From NCBI RefSeq assembly GCF_002858805.1, contig NZ_PJZI01000005.1:1-64000 (forward strand): DNA of 64,000 nt. The letters are read 5' to 3'. This document shows positions 26,760-36,020 of this stretch, piece by piece (position 1 is the first letter of the stretch; each line of letters begins with the position of its first letter). The stretch is from Chimaeribacter arupi (GTDB lineage: Bacteria; Pseudomonadota; Gammaproteobacteria; Enterobacterales; Enterobacteriaceae). The translations under genes and the position numbers were made by a program. The notes beneath the pieces were generated by a model. It saw only the letters and a list, made by a program, of their open reading frames with translations. It searched no databases and had not been told where the DNA came from.

Positions 26760-27515
26760 ATGACGCTTTATACCAATGATACCCTGTGCGCGATGACCGG
26801 CATCCTCCCTGCAACCTTGCGCAGCTGGCGGCGCGCGGGGTTGGTGCCGCACACCGGCAATTGCCGCGGCATCTATAGCAGCCAGACGTTCGCCCGTGTG
26901 CGTTATGTGCTGGATCTCACCAATACGGGCGATACCCTGGCCGAAATCCACCGGTTACTCAATGCCCCCCACCGTTATCGCCGCAGCGGCTGGCAGTGCC
27001 GTACCGAAGAGGTGCTGACCCAACTGGGCCACAGCGCCACCGATGAGCTGAACCGGCTGCTGCGTACCCTCGGCACCCATTACAGCGGCGAAGCGTTCGT
27101 CAACAGCCTGCTCAGGCCGCTGAACCTGTGGTTAAGGCATGATGACCGCCCCGGCGCGGCGCTCCGGCTGGCCCGCTTCCATACGGCAGTGCTGCACCAT
27201 GCCGGGCGGGTGATGGCGTTATCAGAACGGCAGAAAAGTGTGCCGATCTTTCTGGAAACGGCCAGCACCACAGATGAGACAGAAATCTGGCTGGAAGCGA
27301 TCAGGTTGACCGGGCAAGGGTGCCGGGTAGAACTCTCCCCCAATGTCACCCATGTGCCCGCAGTGCCGACGCGCAACTATGAGCATCACCTGGTCTGGTG
27401 CGGCGCAGGCATCAGCCGTGACATGAAACAACACTTTATCCGCAAGCGTGAGCAGGATTACCCGGTCATGCTGTGCGGCACCAATACGCAGGAATGCGTT
27501 TTCCCCCTCACCTGA
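26760..27515 (+). CDS. MerR/MlrA-like transcriptional regulator
   Basis: 251 aa. The N-terminal HTH resembles MerR/MlrA proteins (LYTNDTLCAMTGILPATLRSWRR, then a wing with a YSSQTFARVRYVLDL helix). In place of a heavy-metal-binding tail it has a long C-terminal domain of about 170 residues, like MlrA/BldM-type sensors. No clear B12-binding DxHxxG motif is visible. The RBS is weak. The target is unknown; MlrA proteins control curli and biofilm genes, but none are nearby. Confidence 0.6.
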   Translation: MTLYTNDTLCAMTGILPATLRSWRRAGLVPHTGNCRGIYSSQTFARVRYVLDLTNTGDTLAEIHRLLNAPHRYRRSGWQCRTEEVLTQLGHSATDELNRLLRTLGTHYSGEAFVNSLLRPLNLWLRHDDRPGAALRLARFHTAVLHHAGRVMALSERQKSVPIFLETASTTDETEIWLEAIRLTGQGCRVELSPNVTHVPAVPTRNYEHHLVWCGAGISRDMKQHFIRKREQDYPVMLCGTNTQECVFPLT

Positions 27516-27660
27516 GCCTGAACCAGGCTTTGCCTTCTGCCTCCCTTTTCCCCTGACCCCTGACCGGCAGGCGGCCGCATGGTGCGCCTGCATGGCTTTT
27601 TCCCCTACACTGACGTCATACCCTTTCGACACGACCCTTTTCAGAACGGGAGCAACACGG

Positions 27661-28236
27661 TTGAACGCAGGCATTTTATTGATGGCGGCCGGGCTGAGCC
27701 GTCGCTATCGCGCCGCATCCGGCGGGCAGCATAAATTATCCGGCCGGCTGCCGGGCGGCGGAACGGTTTTCGGGCAGAGTGTGCACCATGCGCAGCAGAG
27801 CGGCCTGCCGGTGACGGTGATCCTGCGGCCGGAAGATACCGGGCTACAGGCACTTGCCGCCCGCGCCGGGGTGCCGTTTCACTGCGTCGCAAGTGGGGGG
27901 CTGGGTGAGTCAATTGCGGCAGGGGTAGCGGCCACGCCCACCTGGCCGGGTTGGCTGGTGGCGCTGGCGGATATGCCGTTGCTGGCCCCGGAGACTTACC
28001 TGCAGGTCAATGCGGCACTGGCGCACGCGGTGTGTGCACGGGCGGTATACGGGGAAGAGGCCGGGCATCCGGTGGGGTTCCGGGCGGAGATGAGAACGGC
28101 GCTCTGTGCGCTGACCGGCGACCAGGGGGCGCGTGCGCTGTTGAAAAGCACACCGCCGCGCCGGGTGCCGGTGGACGATCCCGGCTGTGTCTGGGACATC
28201 GACCTGCCGGATCAGCTGCCGCGCGCCGCTCAGTAA
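27661..28236 (+). CDS. MobA/MocA-like nucleotidyltransferase
   Basis: 191 aa. TTG 27661 is chosen as start: GGGAG lies 9 nt upstream and the product then opens with the nucleotide-binding strand NAGILLMAAGLSRRYR. Further motifs are the metal-binding LADMPLL near 102 and GHPVGF near 138. The family transfers CMP or GMP to molybdopterin or nucleotides to sugars. The second half of the usual P-loop-like motif is degenerate (ASGGQHKL), and no molybdoenzyme is adjacent, so the substrate is open. Its stop overlaps the end of the convergent ynfC-type gene by 7 bp. Confidence 0.7.
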   Translation: MNAGILLMAAGLSRRYRAASGGQHKLSGRLPGGGTVFGQSVHHAQQSGLPVTVILRPEDTGLQALAARAGVPFHCVASGGLGESIAAGVAATPTWPGWLVALADMPLLAPETYLQVNAALAHAVCARAVYGEEAGHPVGFRAEMRTALCALTGDQGARALLKSTPPRRVPVDDPGCVWDIDLPDQLPRAAQ

Positions 28237-28946
28237 TAGGTGGTCTGGTAAGTCTGGGTATAATTCAGGGTGGCGCTGCCGTAATCCCCTTCGGCGACCA
28301 TCGCTGCGGCGCACTGCACCGGGTTGAAGTGGTCATCATAATGGCAACGGATTTTGGTGATCCCGGCCAGCCTGCCGTCTACCCTGGCTTCCAGGGTGGC
28401 GTCCATTCGTTTGCTGTCCGGCGCGTCCTCTTTGACGTCAATCTCGGTTTTGCCCTGCGCGCTCTGGAACAGGGTATGGCGCGGGTAGCCGAGTGCGTCG
28501 TAACGGTAGCTGGCAAAGGCGTCATCGTTCTCGGTTTTCACCACTTCGGTAATAAAACCGCGTGCATCCTTTTTATAAAGCAGGCTGCCGTCAACCGTGC
28601 GTTCAAGGCGGCAGTGCGCATCCAACTGGTACATCTTTTTCCGGCTGGTGCGATCGACAAAATAATCGCCCTCTTTCACCAGATCGACATCCACCTTCAT
28701 GGCGGGCTGGAACGAGCGCAATTGCTGCACGCAGCCCTGCGCATCCAGTGAGGCAGTGACCCTGGCAGACACTTTCCCGCCGTCATCCTTCTGGATCTGG
28801 GTGAAGTGTTTAACCTGGCCGCGCAATGCATCAAAACCAAAAATATTGGCCAGGCTTGCCAGCGAAGGGTTGACCGGCTCCGGCCCGCGATCATCGCAGG
28901 CTGCCAGCGCACTCGCGGCAGCGATCAGAAGTACGGCCTTATTCAC
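28230..28946 (-). CDS. ynfC: YnfC-family lipoprotein (UPF0257)
   Basis: 238 aa. The lipoprotein signal is MNKAVLLIAAASALAACDD with lipobox LAAC (Cys17); Asp at +2 could favour inner-membrane retention. Matches to E. coli YnfC include FDALRGQVKHFTQ, GCVQQL, YRYDALGYP, CHYDDHFNPVQC and the C-terminal TYY. It has no known function. A single gene with its own promoter region to about 29,040. Confidence 0.85.
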   Translation of the reverse strand: MNKAVLLIAAASALAACDDRGPEPVNPSLASLANIFGFDALRGQVKHFTQIQKDDGGKVSARVTASLDAQGCVQQLRSFQPAMKVDVDLVKEGDYFVDRTSRKKMYQLDAHCRLERTVDGSLLYKKDARGFITEVVKTENDDAFASYRYDALGYPRHTLFQSAQGKTEIDVKEDAPDSKRMDATLEARVDGRLAGITKIRCHYDDHFNPVQCAAAMVAEGDYGSATLNYTQTYQTTYY

Positions 28947-29105
28947 TTTCCTGTCCTTTTCAAAAGAGAGCGTGGCGCATCATAACATGCGAAATTTCAG
29001 GCACGTAGTGTATCTTTTGAGCGGATTTTTATTTTTCAACCAGAAAAAATCATGACAGGAAAATTGCTGTTAAGGCTCGTATTTATCTGCTGTTAAGCAA
29101 AATTT

Positions 29106-30044
29106 TCAGCCCGGATTATCCGGCAGGGCATCGGCCGGGCCATCCCCCATGCCGGGCGGGTTAACCTGCGAATAGGTTATCTGCTCATCACTCTCCCCCC
29201 AGCGCGCCAGCACCCGTGCATACTCCCCGCTGCCTATTGTTCCGTTGATCGCCTCGCTCAGCGCCGCCGCCAGCCCGTTTCCTTTGCGGGTGGTGGCCGC
29301 CACCCAGGCCGTGCGCGGGCCGTTGCCCACGACCCGCGTGGTGCCGGTGAGGGCGGCTTTATAGACGGCAGTAGAGTGGGGGCCGAAAAAGGCATCCACC
29401 CGGCCGGATTGCAGCGCCAGGCTGGCCGCTGCGTCATCCGTGACGTACACCGGCAGCGCCGCCGGCAGGCCCTGCGCGCGGTTTTGCTTGTCCCAGGTCA
29501 GCAGGATGTTCTCCTGATTGGTGCCGGAGCCGACAATCACCTTCAACCCGGCGACATCGGCGGGTTGGTTAATCGTCTGAATCGGGCTGTGGCTGCGTAC
29601 CGAAAAACTCAGCGTATCGGTGCGGTAAGTGGCGAAATCAAAGCGGGTTTTGCGCTCCCGCGTCACGGCGATATTAAACAGCGCCACATCATATTTACCG
29701 GAGGCGATCCCCAGCGGCCACTGCTCCCAGGAAGCCGGCACCAGGTTCAGCTCCAGCCCCAGGCTGTCCGCCAGCAGGTGCGCGATATCAATGTCACTGC
29801 CGATGCGGGTGCGGTTATCCTCCGCCAGCACCGACAGCGGCGGTGAATTCAGCGCGCTGACCACCACCGTGAGCTTGCCCGGCACGGCAAAGGTAAAACC
29901 GGGCGGCAGCAGGGCCACGGCGGCGCTGTTTTTGGCGGTATGGATAACCTGCTGGTTGGCCGCCAGATCGATACGCGCCGCTTCTGCCTGGGCGACACCA
30001 AACGGCAGCGCCAGCAGCAGCGTCAGCAGGGGGAAGGTTTTCAT
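29106..30044 (-). CDS. Periplasmic amino-acid-type ABC binding protein, paralogue of the 33.6-kb one
   Basis: 312 aa from ATG 30044 (MKTFPLLTLLLALPFG), with AGGACA upstream. Signal peptide 1-20 or so. The SBP family 3 signature is IGSDIDIAHLLADSLGLELNLVPASWEQWPLG. It aligns along its length with the binding protein at 33,641-34,555, sharing FAVPGKLTVV, SGTNQENILL and QSGRVDAFFGP. It is not linked to permease or ATPase genes, so it probably feeds the ABC transporter at 31.4-33.1 kb as a second substrate specificity. This mirrors the two binding proteins YtmJ/YtmK of Bacillus. Confidence 0.85.
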   Translation of the reverse strand: MKTFPLLTLLLALPFGVAQAEAARIDLAANQQVIHTAKNSAAVALLPPGFTFAVPGKLTVVVSALNSPPLSVLAEDNRTRIGSDIDIAHLLADSLGLELNLVPASWEQWPLGIASGKYDVALFNIAVTRERKTRFDFATYRTDTLSFSVRSHSPIQTINQPADVAGLKVIVGSGTNQENILLTWDKQNRAQGLPAALPVYVTDDAAASLALQSGRVDAFFGPHSTAVYKAALTGTTRVVGNGPRTAWVAATTRKGNGLAAALSEAINGTIGSGEYARVLARWGESDEQITYSQVNPPGMGDGPADALPDNPG

Positions 30045-30213
30045 AAGGTGATGTCCTGTCGGGGTATTTTCCCTACTATGGCAAAGCGGACGTGCCTGAT
30101 GGAAATAACAATCTTGCATGTGCTTTTGAGGAAATCGGCAGGCCGAATAAACGCATGACAATTAATAAACATTTTGCTAACTTTTACGGACGATCCTTTT
30201 ACAGGCTGAACAG

Positions 30214-30348
30214 ATGATGATGACCCCTATGCAGGCTGACGTAGATACCGGTTCTCCGGTAGGCTGCGTTGCGTCGTCATTGCATCATGTTTACGCCATC
30301 ACCTGTCCGCCACCGCCTCCTCCCGGAACTGTGCCCGTTAAGGGCTGA
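30214..30348 (+). CDS. Possible leader peptide with a polyproline run
   Basis: 44 codons (ATG 30214, or the ATGs at 30217, 30220 or 30229, to TGA 30348). The product contains HHVYAITCPPPPPPGTVP. Six consecutive prolines are a strong EF-P-dependent ribosome stall. It ends 96 bp before the EamA transporter gene and is followed by a GC-rich segment with a T6 stretch (about 30,362-30,400). An attenuation role for the downstream exporter is plausible. The RBS is weak and the ORF is unusual but unproven. Confidence 0.4.
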   Translation: MMMTPMQADVDTGSPVGCVASSLHHVYAITCPPPPPPGTVPVKG

Positions 30349-30444
30349 TATTTTTCCTGATTAACCGGCCTTCGCCCGGCGCATTTTTTGCGCGGTGCAT
30401 CCCTGTGCCGGTAACACATACATTCTGGAATTCCGGAGAGAGTA

Positions 30445-31314
30445 ATGACGTTTACCCGTTCCACGCTTGCGTCTCAGGGCGCGACGTCCGGCTTTGTGCT
30501 GCTCTGGGGCAGTGCCGCCATTTTTACCCGACTGGGGCTGGATAACGCCTCACCCTTTATGCTGCTGGTATGCCGTTTTGCGCTGGCGCTGGCGACGCTG
30601 CTGATCGTGGGCTGTTTCCGTCGCCGCTGGCTGCCGAAACAGGGCACCCGCAAACAGGTGGCGCTGACCGGCCTGCTGCTGATTGGCGGCTATTCGGTCT
30701 GCTATTTTCAGGCGATGGCGCACGGCGTCACGCCGGGCCTGATCGCGACGATCATGGGCATCCAGCCGATCCTGACGCTCTGTCTGGTGGAGCGAAGGAT
30801 GCAGGGCACCCGGCTGCTGGGCCTGCTGGTGGCGCTTTCCGGCTTGATCCTGCTGGTCTGGCGCAGCCTGGCAGCGTCACATTTGCCCGCGTCCGGCATC
30901 CTCTTTGCATTGGCGGCCCTGCTGTTTATGACTTTCGGGGCCATCATGCAGAAGAGAACCCCGCAGGCCCCGGCGGATGTGCTGCCGCTGCAATATGGCG
31001 TCAGTTTGCTGCTCTGTCTGCTGATGCTTCCCGTCGGCAGTCTGCACGTCACGCTGAACCGCGAGTTCCTGCTCTCGGTGCTGTTTCTGGGGGTGTTGAT
31101 CTCGGTGGTGGCCCAATTGCTGCTCTACCGTCTGCTCAATGCCGGCAGTATCGTGAATGTCACCAGCCTGTTTTATCTGGTGCCGGTGATCACCGCCGCG
31201 CTGGATTACCTGTTGCTGGGGAATGCGCTGCCGTGGTCAGGCATGGCCGGGATGGCGGCGATCCTGCTGGGGATTATGATGGTATTCCGCACGCCACAGC
31301 CGGCCACAGCGTAG
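30445..31314 (+). CDS. EamA-family DMT transporter
   Basis: 289 aa with ten predicted membrane helices in two EamA repeats (about 15-140 and 155-285). GGAGAGAG lies just before ATG 30445. Characteristic segments are LLWGSAAIFTRLGL at the start, GLIATIMGIQPIL in repeat 1, and SLFYLVPVITAALDYLLLG in repeat 2. Such proteins export amino acids and metabolites, including cysteine-pathway compounds in RhtA/YdeD relatives. It lies between the two paralogous binding-protein loci but on the opposite strand. A terminator follows. Confidence 0.85.
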   Translation: MTFTRSTLASQGATSGFVLLWGSAAIFTRLGLDNASPFMLLVCRFALALATLLIVGCFRRRWLPKQGTRKQVALTGLLLIGGYSVCYFQAMAHGVTPGLIATIMGIQPILTLCLVERRMQGTRLLGLLVALSGLILLVWRSLAASHLPASGILFALAALLFMTFGAIMQKRTPQAPADVLPLQYGVSLLLCLLMLPVGSLHVTLNREFLLSVLFLGVLISVVAQLLLYRLLNAGSIVNVTSLFYLVPVITAALDYLLLGNALPWSGMAGMAAILLGIMMVFRTPQPATA

Positions 31315-31337
31315 CCAGGCAGTAAAAAGTGATGACC

Positions 31338-31366
31338 AGACCGGCTGCTTACGCAGCCGGTTTTTT
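31338..31366. terminator. Terminator, EamA gene / ABC ATPase
   Basis: The ACCGGCTGC/GCAGCCGGT stem with a TTAC loop, followed by seven T, lies between the two convergent genes. Confidence 0.9.
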
Positions 31367-31374
31367 TATGCCCG

Positions 31375-32172
31375 TCACAGCACATTCGCCAGAAAACGGC
31401 GGGTACGCGGATGCTGCGGGGCGTTAATCACCTGCCGCGCTGCGCCCTGTTCCACAATTTTGCCGTCCACCATAAACACAATCTGATCCGCCACTTCGCG
31501 GGCGAACCCGATTTCGTGCGTCACCACCACCAGCGTCACGCCCGACTGCGCCAGCGTGCGGATCACGTCCAGCACTTCGCCCACCAGCTCCGGGTCGAGC
31601 GCGGAGGTCGGCTCATCAAACAGCATCACCCTGGGGTTCAGCGCCAGCGCGCGCGCAATCGCAATGCGTTGTTGCTGCCCGCCCGAAAGCTGGCGCGGCC
31701 AGGCGTCGGCTTTATGGCGCAGCCCGACGGTGTCGAGCAATTCCAGCGCCCGTGCCACTGCCTGCGGCCGGGTCAGTTTTTTATGCACGATCGGCGCTTC
31801 GATGATGTTCTCCAGTACCGTCAGGTGCGGGAACAGGTTGAAATTCTGGAACACGTAGCCCACTTCCGTGCGCTGGCGCAGAATGGCGCTCTCCTTCAAT
31901 TCATACAGCCGGTCGCCGTGCTGCCGGTAGCCGATGTAGTCACCGTCAATCTGGATAAACCCCTCGTCCACCCGCTCGAGATGGTTAATGGCGCGCAACA
32001 GCGTGGATTTGCCGGAGCCGGAGGGGCCGAGGATCACCGTGACCGAGCCGGGGGCCAGCTCCAGCGACACCTCATCCAGCGCTTTGTGTTTGCCGAAATA
32101 TTTGGTGACGCCGGTAATGCTGATATGGCCGCGGGCAGTGGCCGCACGTGTGTAATCGATCGCTTCTGACAT
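31375..32172 (-). CDS. Polar amino-acid-type ABC transporter ATPase
   Basis: 265 aa from ATG 32172, with AAGGAGC upstream. Walker A is GPSGSGKST, signature LSGGQQQR, Walker B RVMLFDEPTSALD, H-loop VVTHE. It is the last gene of a minus-strand operon with the permease (2 bp away), GNAT, binding protein, monooxygenase and M20 genes. The set resembles Bacillus yxeO/ytmN transporters for S-modified cysteine. Confidence 0.92.
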   Translation of the reverse strand: MSEAIDYTRAATARGHISITGVTKYFGKHKALDEVSLELAPGSVTVILGPSGSGKSTLLRAINHLERVDEGFIQIDGDYIGYRQHGDRLYELKESAILRQRTEVGYVFQNFNLFPHLTVLENIIEAPIVHKKLTRPQAVARALELLDTVGLRHKADAWPRQLSGGQQQRIAIARALALNPRVMLFDEPTSALDPELVGEVLDVIRTLAQSGVTLVVVTHEIGFAREVADQIVFMVDGKIVEQGAARQVINAPQHPRTRRFLANVL

Positions 32173-32174
32173 GG

Positions 32175-33086
32175 TCAGCTCCTTACTGCGCCCAGCGGGG
32201 CGCGGCGGGTTTTCAGGCGGAAACGGTGCCACAGGGCAGGGCGTTGCTCACGGTGGGCGCTGCGTGCCAGCCAGCGTTCAACATAATGCTGCACCACCGA
32301 CAACAACGTGGTGATCACCAGGTACCAGACCGCGCCCACCATCAGCAGCGGGATCACCTGCTGGGTGCGGTTGTAGATCATCTGGATGGTGTAAAACAGC
32401 TCCGGCATCGCCAGCACATACACAATCGAGGTGCCTTTCGCCAGGCTGATGATCTCATTGAAAGCGGTCGGGATAATCGCCCGCAGCGCCTGCGGCAGGA
32501 TGATGCGGAACGTGCGGTGGCGGCTGGGCAGGCCCAGTGCGGCGGCCGCCTCAAACTGGCCATGGTCCACCCCCAGGATGCCGCCGCGGATAATCTCCGC
32601 GGTATAGGCGGACTGCACCAGCGTCAGGCCAATCACCGCCGTAGGGAACTGGCCGAGCACATCAATCGTGGCGTAATGCCCCCAGGCGAGGCCGGTAAAC
32701 GGAATCCCGAGCGACAGCGTGTCGTACAGGTAGGAGAAGTTGTAGAGAATGATCAGCACCACCACCAGCGGCAACGAGCGGAACAGCCAGATGTAACTCC
32801 AGGCCAGCCCGGAGAGCAGCCAGGAGGGCGAGAGCCGCGCCAGCGCCAGTGCGGTGCCGAGCACAATACTGAACAGGGAACCGAGCAGCGTCAGCAATAA
32901 TGTCTGCTGAAGCCCTTCCAGGATCACCGGATCGAAGAACCAGCGGGCAAACACATCCCACTCCCAGCGGGGGTTAAAGGCGATGGACTGCACCACCGCC
33001 GCCAGGATAAACAGGGTAAACACCGCGCCGAGCAGGCGCAGCGGGTAGCGCGCGGGCACCACGCGCAGGGTGGCATGTTGTTTCAT
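32175..33086 (-). CDS. ABC transporter permease (His/Glu/Gln/Arg family)
   Basis: 303 aa from ATG 33086 with AAGGAGA upstream. Four to five membrane helices follow an N-terminal anchor. The EAA loop is GQFEAAAALGLPSRHRTFRIILPQA, where it contacts the ATPase. Single-permease polar amino acid systems work as homodimers. Tight spacing to the ATPase and GNAT genes indicates one transcript. Confidence 0.9.
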   Translation of the reverse strand: MKQHATLRVVPARYPLRLLGAVFTLFILAAVVQSIAFNPRWEWDVFARWFFDPVILEGLQQTLLLTLLGSLFSIVLGTALALARLSPSWLLSGLAWSYIWLFRSLPLVVVLIILYNFSYLYDTLSLGIPFTGLAWGHYATIDVLGQFPTAVIGLTLVQSAYTAEIIRGGILGVDHGQFEAAAALGLPSRHRTFRIILPQALRAIIPTAFNEIISLAKGTSIVYVLAMPELFYTIQMIYNRTQQVIPLLMVGAVWYLVITTLLSVVQHYVERWLARSAHREQRPALWHRFRLKTRRAPLGAVRS

Positions 33087-33096
33087 GCGGTTCTCC

Positions 33097-33630
33097 TTAC
33101 CCGGCACGGGCGTCAGCGGGGGTTGCCGTGGCCGGTACGGGGCTGCCCAGCACTTTCAGAAAGCGCAGGCGGCCGTCATAGGGTGGGCGGCTGTACTCTT
33201 CCGGGTCGCGGTGGATATCAAATTGCGGCTGATACCCCTGCGCAAGGTAAAGGCGCACCGCCTCCGGCTGGCGGAAGCCGGTGGTCAGGTAGACCTTGCG
33301 GTAACCGGCGAGCTGGGCGCGGCGCTCCAGCTCCGCCACCACCAGCAACCCCAGCCCTTTGCGCCGCTGGTCACGGCGCGTCCAGATGCGCTTCAGCTCA
33401 GCGGTGTCGGCATCAAAGGGTTTATACGCCCCCATCGCCAGGGTTTCGCCGTCGCGCTCCATCACGATAAACAGCCCCTGCGGCGGCAGATACCACTCGG
33501 TCAGCTCCTCTTCCGCCGTGCGTGAGAAGAAATCGCCGTAACGCGCCTCATATTCGCCGAACAACCCGATAATGATCGGTTGCAGCTCAGCATCCTCTGG
33601 GGAGACATCGCGGAAAGTGAATGTGCTCAT
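33097..33630 (-). CDS. GNAT N-acetyltransferase of the organosulfur operon
   Basis: 177 aa from ATG 33630, with AAGGAGG upstream. The acetyl-CoA-binding motif A is RRDQRRKGLGLLVVAELERRA near 97-117, followed by the GYRKVYLTTGFRQPEAVRLYLAQGY C-terminal half. In the Bacillus yxe and ytm operons the equivalent GNAT (YxeL/SnaB, YtmI/SnaA) N-acetylates S-modified cysteine before oxidation. The same role is inferred here from operon composition. Confidence 0.88.
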   Translation of the reverse strand: MSTFTFRDVSPEDAELQPIIIGLFGEYEARYGDFFSRTAEEELTEWYLPPQGLFIVMERDGETLAMGAYKPFDADTAELKRIWTRRDQRRKGLGLLVVAELERRAQLAGYRKVYLTTGFRQPEAVRLYLAQGYQPQFDIHRDPEEYSRPPYDGRLRFLKVLGSPVPATATPADARAG

Positions 33631-33640
33631 GCTGCCTCCT

Positions 33641-34555
33641 TCAGTCGCCCAGGCCCGGCGGGTTGATCTCAGACCGGTCAAGGCGCTCGACGCCTTCCCC
33701 CCAGCGGTTCAGCACCTGGTCATACGCGCCGCTCTGGATCACGCCGTTCAGCGCGGTATTCACCGGTTGCACCAGGCCGCTGCCTTTCTTCAGGGTGACG
33801 GCAATGTGCGCCGCATTGGGCCAGCCGCCGTCCACTGAGCCAACCAGCCGGGTTTTGCCGTTCAGCGCCGCTTTCCAGGCACCGATCACGTTCGGGCCGA
33901 AATAGGCATCCGCCCGGCCGGACTGCAACGCCAGCGTCTGCGCGGCGTCGTCAGTGCTGTAGACCGGGATAAACGGCTTCAGCCCTTTTTTGCGGTTCGC
34001 CTGATCCCAGCTGAGCAGGATCGACTCCTGATTGGTGCCGGAGCCGACGATGATCCGCAGCCCGGCGATATCCTCAGCTTTCTCAATGCGGGTGATCGGG
34101 CCGTCGGCTTTCACATAAAAGCCCAGCGAGTCCTTGCGGTAGGTGGCGAAATCAAATTTCGCCTTGCGGTCTTTGGTCACGGTGATGTTGCTGATGGCGG
34201 CATCATACTTGCCGGAGGCCACGCCCAGCGGCCAGTCTTCCCAGGAGGTGCGCACCAGGTTCAGCGGCAACCCAAGGCTGTCTGCCACCAGCCGGGCGAT
34301 ATCCGCCTCGCTGCCGAGCATGGTTTTGTTGTCATCGGCCAGCAGCGTCAGCGGCGGGGAGTTCAGCCCGGCAATCGCCACGGTAAATTTTCCCGGCACG
34401 GCGAAGCGGTAACCCGCGGGGATCTGCGCCACGGCCGCCGGGTTAGCGGCCACGTGGATGGGGGTGGCATTGGCTTTGAGGTCAATCCCATTGCCTGCGG
34501 CCTGTGTCATTCCGGAAAACAGCAGGGCGGCGGTCAATAAAGCGGTTTTCTGCAT
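33641..34555 (-). CDS. Periplasmic amino-acid-type ABC binding protein
   Basis: 304 aa. A signal peptide covers about 1-19 (ending TQAA). SBP family 3 features are GSEADIARLVADSLGLPLNLVRTSWEDWPLG and SGTNQESILLSWDQ. It lies directly upstream of the GNAT, permease and ATPase genes, so it is the cognate binding protein of that importer. It is a close paralogue of the protein encoded at 29.1 kb. Confidence 0.9.
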   Translation of the reverse strand: MQKTALLTAALLFSGMTQAAGNGIDLKANATPIHVAANPAAVAQIPAGYRFAVPGKFTVAIAGLNSPPLTLLADDNKTMLGSEADIARLVADSLGLPLNLVRTSWEDWPLGVASGKYDAAISNITVTKDRKAKFDFATYRKDSLGFYVKADGPITRIEKAEDIAGLRIIVGSGTNQESILLSWDQANRKKGLKPFIPVYSTDDAAQTLALQSGRADAYFGPNVIGAWKAALNGKTRLVGSVDGGWPNAAHIAVTLKKGSGLVQPVNTALNGVIQSGAYDQVLNRWGEGVERLDRSEINPPGLGD

Positions 34556-34593
34556 AGCGCGGCTCTCTCTTATTATTGTCGGGAAGCAGGGGA

Positions 34594-35907
34594 TCAGGCG
34601 GTAAACTGGTTGGCCGGTTGCGCCAGCCCAAAACTGTCACGCAGCGTTTTTCCGGGGTATTCCGTGCGGAACAGCCCGCGCGCCTGCAACAGCGGCACCA
34701 CCTGATCCACAAAATGCGTAAACGTCACCGGCGTGCCGCCGTTGATGATGAAGCCGTCAGCCGCGCCGTGTTCAAACCAGCGCTGGAGGCCGTCCGCCAC
34801 CTGCTCCGGTGTGCCGTGGAATAGCGGGCGCGGCGTGGCCGCTTCCAGCGCCGCCTGGCGCAGCGTCAGCCCCTTTTCGCGGGCATGGCGTTTGATCTCA
34901 TCCGTGGTGCTGCGGAAACTGTTCTGGCCAATCTCACCCAGCGCCGGGAACGGGGCATCCAGCGGGTATTGGCTGAAGTCGTGGTGGTCAAAGAAGCGGC
35001 CGAGGTAATTCAGTGCATCCTCAACTGACACCAGCGCCGCCGTCTGCTGGTATTGCCGCTCCACATCTTCTGCACTGCTGCCGACAATCACGCTGACGCC
35101 CTGGAAAATGTGCAGCTCATCCGGCTGGCGGCCATTTGCCGTGACCTGCCGTTTCACATCCTGATAAAACGCCTGCGCCTCTTCCAGCGTCGGGTGGTGG
35201 GTGAAAATGGCGTCGGCATGGCGCGCCGCCAGCTTTTTACCGTCTTCCGATGCCCCGGCCTGGAACAGCACCGGGCGGCCCTGCGGCGTACGGCCGATAT
35301 TCAGCGGCCCCTGTACCTGGAAGAAATCGCCGTGGTGGTTCAGCGTGTGCAGTTTGCCGGCATCGAAAAACTGCCCGGAGGCTTTGTCGCGCACAAACGC
35401 GCCTTCTTCCCAGGAATCCCACAGCCCTTTGGTGACCGTCAGATATTCGTCGGCAATGCGGTAACGCAGCGCGTGGTCCGGGTGCTGCGCGCGGGAAAAG
35501 TTTTTTGCCGAGCCTTCCAGCGGCGAGGTCACCACGTTCCAGCCCGCCCGCCCGCCGCTGAGGTGGTCGAGGCTGGCAAACTGGCGCGCCACGGTAAACG
35601 GCTCGCTGTAGGAGGTGGAGAGGGTGCCGACCAGCCCGAGGTGCTCCGTCACCGTTGCCAGCGCAGAGAGCAGGGTGATCGGTTCGAACCGGTTAAGGAA
35701 ATGCGGAATCGACTTCTCATTAATAAACAGCCCATCGGCCACAAAAATAAAATCGAGCTTTCCCTGTTCGGCTTTTTTCGCCACGCTTTTGGCAAACTCA
35801 AAATTAATACTGGCATCGGCCTGGGCATCCGGGTGACGCCAGGCGGACATATTGCCGGAAGCACCGTGTAATATTGTGCCGAGGCGTAATTGGCGGCGGG
35901 TAGACAT
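34594..35907 (-). CDS. NtaA/SnaA/DszA-family FMN-dependent monooxygenase
   Basis: 437 aa, normal family length. It opens [16 protein letters not shown] and carries [24 protein letters not shown] (the family's flavin-site hallmark) and [17 protein letters not shown]. These flavin-using enzymes oxidise C-S or C-N bonds with a partner reductase. In the Bacillus pathways the counterpart (YxeK, YtnJ/CmoJ) oxidatively cleaves N-acetylated S-modified cysteine. Its position between the binding protein and M20 genes supports the same job. Confidence 0.9.
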   Translation of the reverse strand: MSTRRQLRLGTILHGASGNMSAWRHPDAQADASINFEFAKSVAKKAEQGKLDFIFVADGLFINEKSIPHFLNRFEPITLLSALATVTEHLGLVGTLSTSYSEPFTVARQFASLDHLSGGRAGWNVVTSPLEGSAKNFSRAQHPDHALRYRIADEYLTVTKGLWDSWEEGAFVRDKASGQFFDAGKLHTLNHHGDFFQVQGPLNIGRTPQGRPVLFQAGASEDGKKLAARHADAIFTHHPTLEEAQAFYQDVKRQVTANGRQPDELHIFQGVSVIVGSSAEDVERQYQQTAALVSVEDALNYLGRFFDHHDFSQYPLDAPFPALGEIGQNSFRSTTDEIKRHAREKGLTLRQAALEAATPRPLFHGTPEQVADGLQRWFEHGAADGFIINGGTPVTFTHFVDQVVPLLQARGLFRTEYPGKTLRDSFGLAQPANQFTA

Positions 35908-36020
35908 TATTTCACCTGCATGGTCAGAGTGGGGTTGAATTGACTATTCCCGAGCAGAGGCGGGAAGTAAAATAACAATTCCCGCAATTCAAATATAAAA
36001 TTGGGCATAGCGCAGCATCA

